Below, one piece after another: positions 22,694 to 25,595 of a stretch of 25,595 nt of DNA; positions within the stretch are counted from its first letter, which is position 1; every line of letters starts with the position of its first letter. The DNA comes from CAG-791 sp963629395 (lineage in GTDB: Bacteria > Bacillota > Clostridia > Lachnospirales > Lachnospiraceae), in the NCBI GenBank assembly GCA_963629395.1, contig CAVGIV010000038.1, forward strand, positions 1-25,595. Direction: 5' to 3'. Under the pieces are notes generated by a model. The model ran no database searches and was not told the DNA's origin. It saw only the letters and a list, made by a program, of their open reading frames with translations. The translations under genes and the position numbers were made by a program.

Positions 22694-23965
22694 TCAGAAG
22701 GCAACTTCTGCTGTTACCGGCTGCTTTGATGAAACAAGATTTCCGTTGTGCACCGACAAAAGAACCGGGCTCTGGAACCGGAACACCTGGAAATCATCCG
22801 CACCGTCCAGAATAAGGAAGCTTGCCGGCTTTCCCTCTTCAATTCCGTAATGCTCCTCGATGCAAAGATTCCTGGCACCGTTGGCCGATATATAGTCCAG
22901 ACAGTGACTAAGATCCTGATAGCCGGTCATGTGCTCCACGTGCATTCCCATCTCAAGAACCCGCAAGAGGTTCCCAACTCCAGGCTGGTACCAAGGGTCA
23001 TAAATGGAATCCTGCCCCAGAGCAACATTCAGTCCCGCCTGGGACAGCTCCCGGATTCTCGTAATTCCCCGTCGCTTGGGATACGTATCAAAGCGACCGT
23101 CCAGCGAGGTGCTTGCTGTCGGACAGGAATTAAACCGGATTCCGGACTCCTTTAACGCCCGCAGAAGCTTTGTAAAATATGCATCGTTGTAGGAGCCTGT
23201 CGCGCACGTATGCGCCGCTACCGTCCGGGATCCCATCTCCCGCTTCCAGGCCTCGGCCGCCATCACCTCCAGATATCTGGTGACACCGTCATCAATTTCA
23301 TCACAGTGCACATCAATCATGCGGTCATAATGCTCTGCCAGATCAAAAACAAACTGCAGGGATTCTACGCCCAGCTCTCTGGAAAACTCATAGTGCGGAA
23401 TACCGCCGACGCAGTCCATTCCTGCTTCCATTGCCCGCGTCATCAGCTCCTTTCCGCCGCGAAAGCTGCAGATTCCGTTCTGCGGGAAGGCCACGGTCTG
23501 GATCTCGATGAGATCCTTCATGTCCTCCTTCAATAGCTGCAGTGCTTCCACACCCTTGAAGGACGTTTCCGTTACATCCACGTGCGTTCGAACAAACTGC
23601 ACGCCGTATTCCGCCATCATCCGCAGTGCAGCCTTCGCACGGTCGTAGATTTCAGATACCACCAGCGGCTGCGTGGTTTTGTATTCATCCCAGGTCGTGA
23701 TGCCCTCGAACAGAGTTCCTGACATATTAAAATGCGGAATTCCTGCCGTCATAACGCAGTCCAGATGGATGTGAGGTTCGACAAACGGCGGCATCAAAAG
23801 CCGGCCCTGCGCATCATAAGCATCCTCCGGAACCGGCTGGCTCTCACTGGGAACAATGGCAGCAAACCGGCCATTTTCCAGGAATACATCAGAAAGTCCC
23901 TGCCTTCCGCGCACGCGTGCGTTTTTGATTACGCTGGGTGCTTTTTTTACTGTTTTTTCTGCCAT
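22694..23965 (-). CDS. Cytosine deaminase-like amidohydrolase, paralogue 1
   Basis: A 423-residue metal-dependent deaminase of the CodA type, colinear with E. coli CodA. Metal and catalytic residues are present: His65 and His67 (PHIHLD), Gln162 (AFPQNG), His220 and Glu223 (VHCDE), His252 (AHTCA), Asp319, and the stacking Trp325 (DPWY). The E. coli GHDDVFDPW becomes GQDSIYDPW, so His312 is Gln318 and substrate-contacting Asp314 is Ser320. The N-terminus is extended by about 10 residues. It starts 15 bases after paralogue 2, with GGGAGA nine bases upstream. Cytosine is one candidate substrate; isocytosine, 5-substituted cytosines or creatinine-type rings are alternatives. Confidence 0.85.
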   Translation of the reverse strand: MAEKTVKKAPSVIKNARVRGRQGLSDVFLENGRFAAIVPSESQPVPEDAYDAQGRLLMPPFVEPHIHLDCVMTAGIPHFNMSGTLFEGITTWDEYKTTQPLVVSEIYDRAKAALRMMAEYGVQFVRTHVDVTETSFKGVEALQLLKEDMKDLIEIQTVAFPQNGICSFRGGKELMTRAMEAGMDCVGGIPHYEFSRELGVESLQFVFDLAEHYDRMIDVHCDEIDDGVTRYLEVMAAEAWKREMGSRTVAAHTCATGSYNDAYFTKLLRALKESGIRFNSCPTASTSLDGRFDTYPKRRGITRIRELSQAGLNVALGQDSIYDPWYQPGVGNLLRVLEMGMHVEHMTGYQDLSHCLDYISANGARNLCIEEHYGIEEGKPASFLILDGADDFQVFRFQSPVLLSVHNGNLVSSKQPVTAEVAF

Positions 23966-23980
23966 AGCATGCTTTCTCCC

Positions 23981-25222
23981 TTAATTCAGAACATCCTTCA
24001 CCAGCGTCTCCGGCTTCTTCTCCAGAATGATCTTTCCTTCGTGAACCGACAAAATAACGTGTGCGCGTTCCCGAATGGCTTCGATTTCATCGGCGGCATC
24101 CAGGACAATAAAGTTTGCTGCCTTTCCTTCCTCAATGCCATATTGATCCGCAATGTGGAGCGTTCTTGCCCCGTTCTCGGTGATCAGCTTCATACCCTCC
24201 AGAAGCTGCGGTGTGCTCATCATGTGGGCCTGGTGGAGTGCAAAATCCACCTGATGGATAAGATTTCCGTTCCCCATTGGATACCACGGGTCCGAAATCG
24301 AATCCTGACCCAGACTGACATTGCAGCCCGCCGCGATCAGCTCATCAATCCTGGTAAGGCCGCGGCGCATGGGATATCCGTCATAGCGTCCCTGCAGGTA
24401 GGTGTTTTCCGTGGGACACGAGATGAAATTGATGCCGGAGCGCTTGAATTTGGTCATCATCTTGTAGGCGTAGGCATTGTTGTAGGAACCCATCGCACAG
24501 GTATGGCTGGCGCTCACGCGATCCTTCATTCCTGTGTAATAGGCCTGTGTGGCAATGGTTTCCACGAACTTCGAATCCTGGTCATCCGTTTCATCGCAGT
24601 GAATATCGATCAGCTTGTCATAGCGTTCTGCATATTCAAAGGCGGTCTTCACCGACTTCTCTCCCAGTTCCCTGGAGAACTCATAATGCGGAATGCCGCC
24701 CACCACGTCACACCCCATCTTCAGTGCCTCTTCTACGAGCTCGTCGCCACCTTCATAGGCGTAATACCCCTCCTGCGGGAACGCAATCAGCTGCAGATAG
24801 AGCTGGTCCTTTACCTCCTCCTTCACCTCCAAAAGTGCCTTCAGCGCTGTCAGGTTGGGATCCGTAACATCCACATGTGTGCGAATGTACTGCACGCCAT
24901 GCCGCATCTCCATCCGGATGCCCTGGTATGCTTTCTCTTTGATAAACTCCTTTGTCAGAACCTTCTTGCTGTCGGACCATTGATTGATTGCACCGAACAG
25001 GGTGCCTGTCAGGTCCTGCGGATTCATGGTGTAGATGTAATCCAGATGAATATGGGACTCCACATACGGCTCTGACACCAGCCTACCCTCCAGATCGCGA
25101 ATAGCTGCGTTCTGCGGTCTTTGCGCCCCCGCTTCCCGCACCCAGAGGATTTTGCCGTCCTCGACACCAATGTCCCATTTGCCTTGTCTGCCGCGCAGCC
25201 TTGCATTGCAATACAGCTCCAT
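23981..25222 (-). CDS. Cytosine deaminase-like amidohydrolase, paralogue 2
   Basis: A 413-residue CodA-type amidohydrolase, first gene of the locus. Key residues are His57 and His59 (SHIHLD), Gln150 (AFPQEG), His208 and Glu211 (IHCDE), His240 (SHTCAMGSYNNAY), Asp307 in GQDSISDPWY and Trp313. It shares the Gln-Asp-Ser substitution with paralogue 1 but differs from it over much of the length, suggesting two related but distinct substrates. The start at 25222 follows AAAGGAGGAAGGAAC; the longer upstream frame runs through terminator hairpins and is rejected. The preceding leader holds two tandem terminators. Confidence 0.87.
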   Translation of the reverse strand: MELYCNARLRGRQGKWDIGVEDGKILWVREAGAQRPQNAAIRDLEGRLVSEPYVESHIHLDYIYTMNPQDLTGTLFGAINQWSDSKKVLTKEFIKEKAYQGIRMEMRHGVQYIRTHVDVTDPNLTALKALLEVKEEVKDQLYLQLIAFPQEGYYAYEGGDELVEEALKMGCDVVGGIPHYEFSRELGEKSVKTAFEYAERYDKLIDIHCDETDDQDSKFVETIATQAYYTGMKDRVSASHTCAMGSYNNAYAYKMMTKFKRSGINFISCPTENTYLQGRYDGYPMRRGLTRIDELIAAGCNVSLGQDSISDPWYPMGNGNLIHQVDFALHQAHMMSTPQLLEGMKLITENGARTLHIADQYGIEEGKAANFIVLDAADEIEAIRERAHVILSVHEGKIILEKKPETLVKDVLN

Positions 25223-25321
25223 GTTCCTTCCTCCTTTGGCATATGGTCTGTTCCATGTGAACGATGCTGTCCAGACGCCGCCGAAGCGGCAGGTGAATGG
25301 ACTTTTTCCCATTGAAACGCC

Positions 25322-25354
25322 AAAAAGAGGCCACGGCTTCATCGCCATGGCCCC
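25322..25354 (-). terminator. Second leader terminator upstream of deaminase paralogue 2
   Basis: On the minus strand GGGGCCATGGC (25354-25344) pairs over 11 positions, including two wobbles, with GCCGTGGCCTC (25337-25327) around a 6-base loop. TTTTT (25326-25322) follows. It lies about 100 bases before the deaminase start and directly after the first leader terminator. Confidence 0.75.
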
Positions 25355-25361
25355 TTTGCCT

Positions 25362-25412
25362 AAAAAAAAGGTCCTGCAGGGCGGCGCACCTTGCGCCGTC
25401 TCCACAGGACCT
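25362..25412 (-). terminator. First leader terminator upstream of deaminase paralogue 2
   Basis: On the minus strand AGGTCCTG (25412-25405) pairs with CAGGACCT (25376-25369), enclosing a perfect inner stem CGGCGCA/TGCGCCG (25398-25392 and 25388-25382). Eight T residues follow at once (25369-25362). This is a textbook intrinsic terminator inside the probable 5' leader of the deaminase operon. Confidence 0.8.
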
Positions 25413-25533
25413 CATTGTCTTGTTCTGTCTTTTTGTCCGGCATCTGCCGATCCCGACGCGAACCGGCTCGCAGCCAGGGCTCGAAACGCCTTTACACATC
25501 CGCATCGAAGATGAACCGAACAACTATTGCGTC

Positions 25534-25563
25534 ATTTTAGGCCGCCGCCCGCCTCTTCGTAAA
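25534..25563 (-). promoter_or_regulatory. Candidate promoter of the deaminase/importer locus
   Basis: On the minus strand TTTACG (25558-25563) and TAAAAT (25534-25539) are separated by 18 bp. The match is 4 of 6 and 5 of 6. It would give a leader of about 300 bases containing both terminators. In the rest of 25413-25595 I see only small inverted repeats (CCGGCT/AGCCAG at 25463-25477) and no gene. Confidence 0.35.
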
Positions 25564-25595
25564 TAGATAAAGCATCCAGACATTTTACAGGAACA

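Noticed and set aside
23732..25075. 447-codon plus-strand frame opposite the deaminases
   Set aside because: Antisense shadow of two CodA paralogues. It starts within one gene and ends within the other.
25223..25595. Known riboswitch class (purine, guanidine, T-box or PyrR loop) in the deaminase leader
   Set aside because: I looked for the conserved cores I know and found none; only terminators and small stems are evident.

Overview
The window looks like a chromosomal segment of an anaerobic, butyrate-producing Clostridia, most plausibly of the Lachnospiraceae type. The evidence is a complete thl-crt-hbd-bcd-etfB-etfA butyryl-CoA cluster in the order known from that group, a Gly-Arg-His-Gln-Lys-Leu tRNA cluster, strong AGGAGG-type ribosome sites, long-form HPF and moderate GC. 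No species is claimed.

Layout. (1) 1-1867: a small accessory patch with an IS630-type transposase broken by an amber codon at the left edge and an intact tyrosine integrase. The integrase 3' end abuts (2) six tRNA genes on the minus strand (1875-2472) with a near-consensus promoter at their right. (3) 2784-6484, plus strand: a FecB/FecC/FecE-type ABC importer (siderophore, haem or cobalamin class) followed by an overlapping double-cupin gene with a very strong internal ribosome site. A bidirectional terminator (6551-6585) separates it from (4) 6653-16169, minus strand. Read 5' to 3' this is thiolase 1, crotonase, 3-hydroxybutyryl-CoA dehydrogenase, butyryl-CoA dehydrogenase, EtfB and EtfA, a terminator, then a pyridoxal-type kinase, a YbaK deacylase and a second thiolase. 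The first six genes convert two acetyl-CoA to butyryl-CoA, with Bcd/EtfAB as the electron-bifurcating step. A consensus-like promoter and a Rex-like operator precede thiolase 1. (5) 16356-16886: HPF. (6) 17178-25222, minus strand: two cytosine-deaminase (CodA) paralogues, a complete urtABCDE-type importer, and a cytidylate-kinase-like protein, closed by an 18-bp perfect terminator. The leader of this locus carries two consecutive intrinsic terminators.

The less ordinary content is the deaminase/Urt-type importer locus with unusual active-site residues and an attenuator-like leader, a family of about 150-bp hairpin elements whose ends also appear at several stop codons, a three-hairpin array between urtE and the kinase, hairpins in several gaps of the butyrate operon, and a cupin gene that appears to encode two proteins from one frame. 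All functions are read from sequence motifs and memory of the families. No database search was possible.
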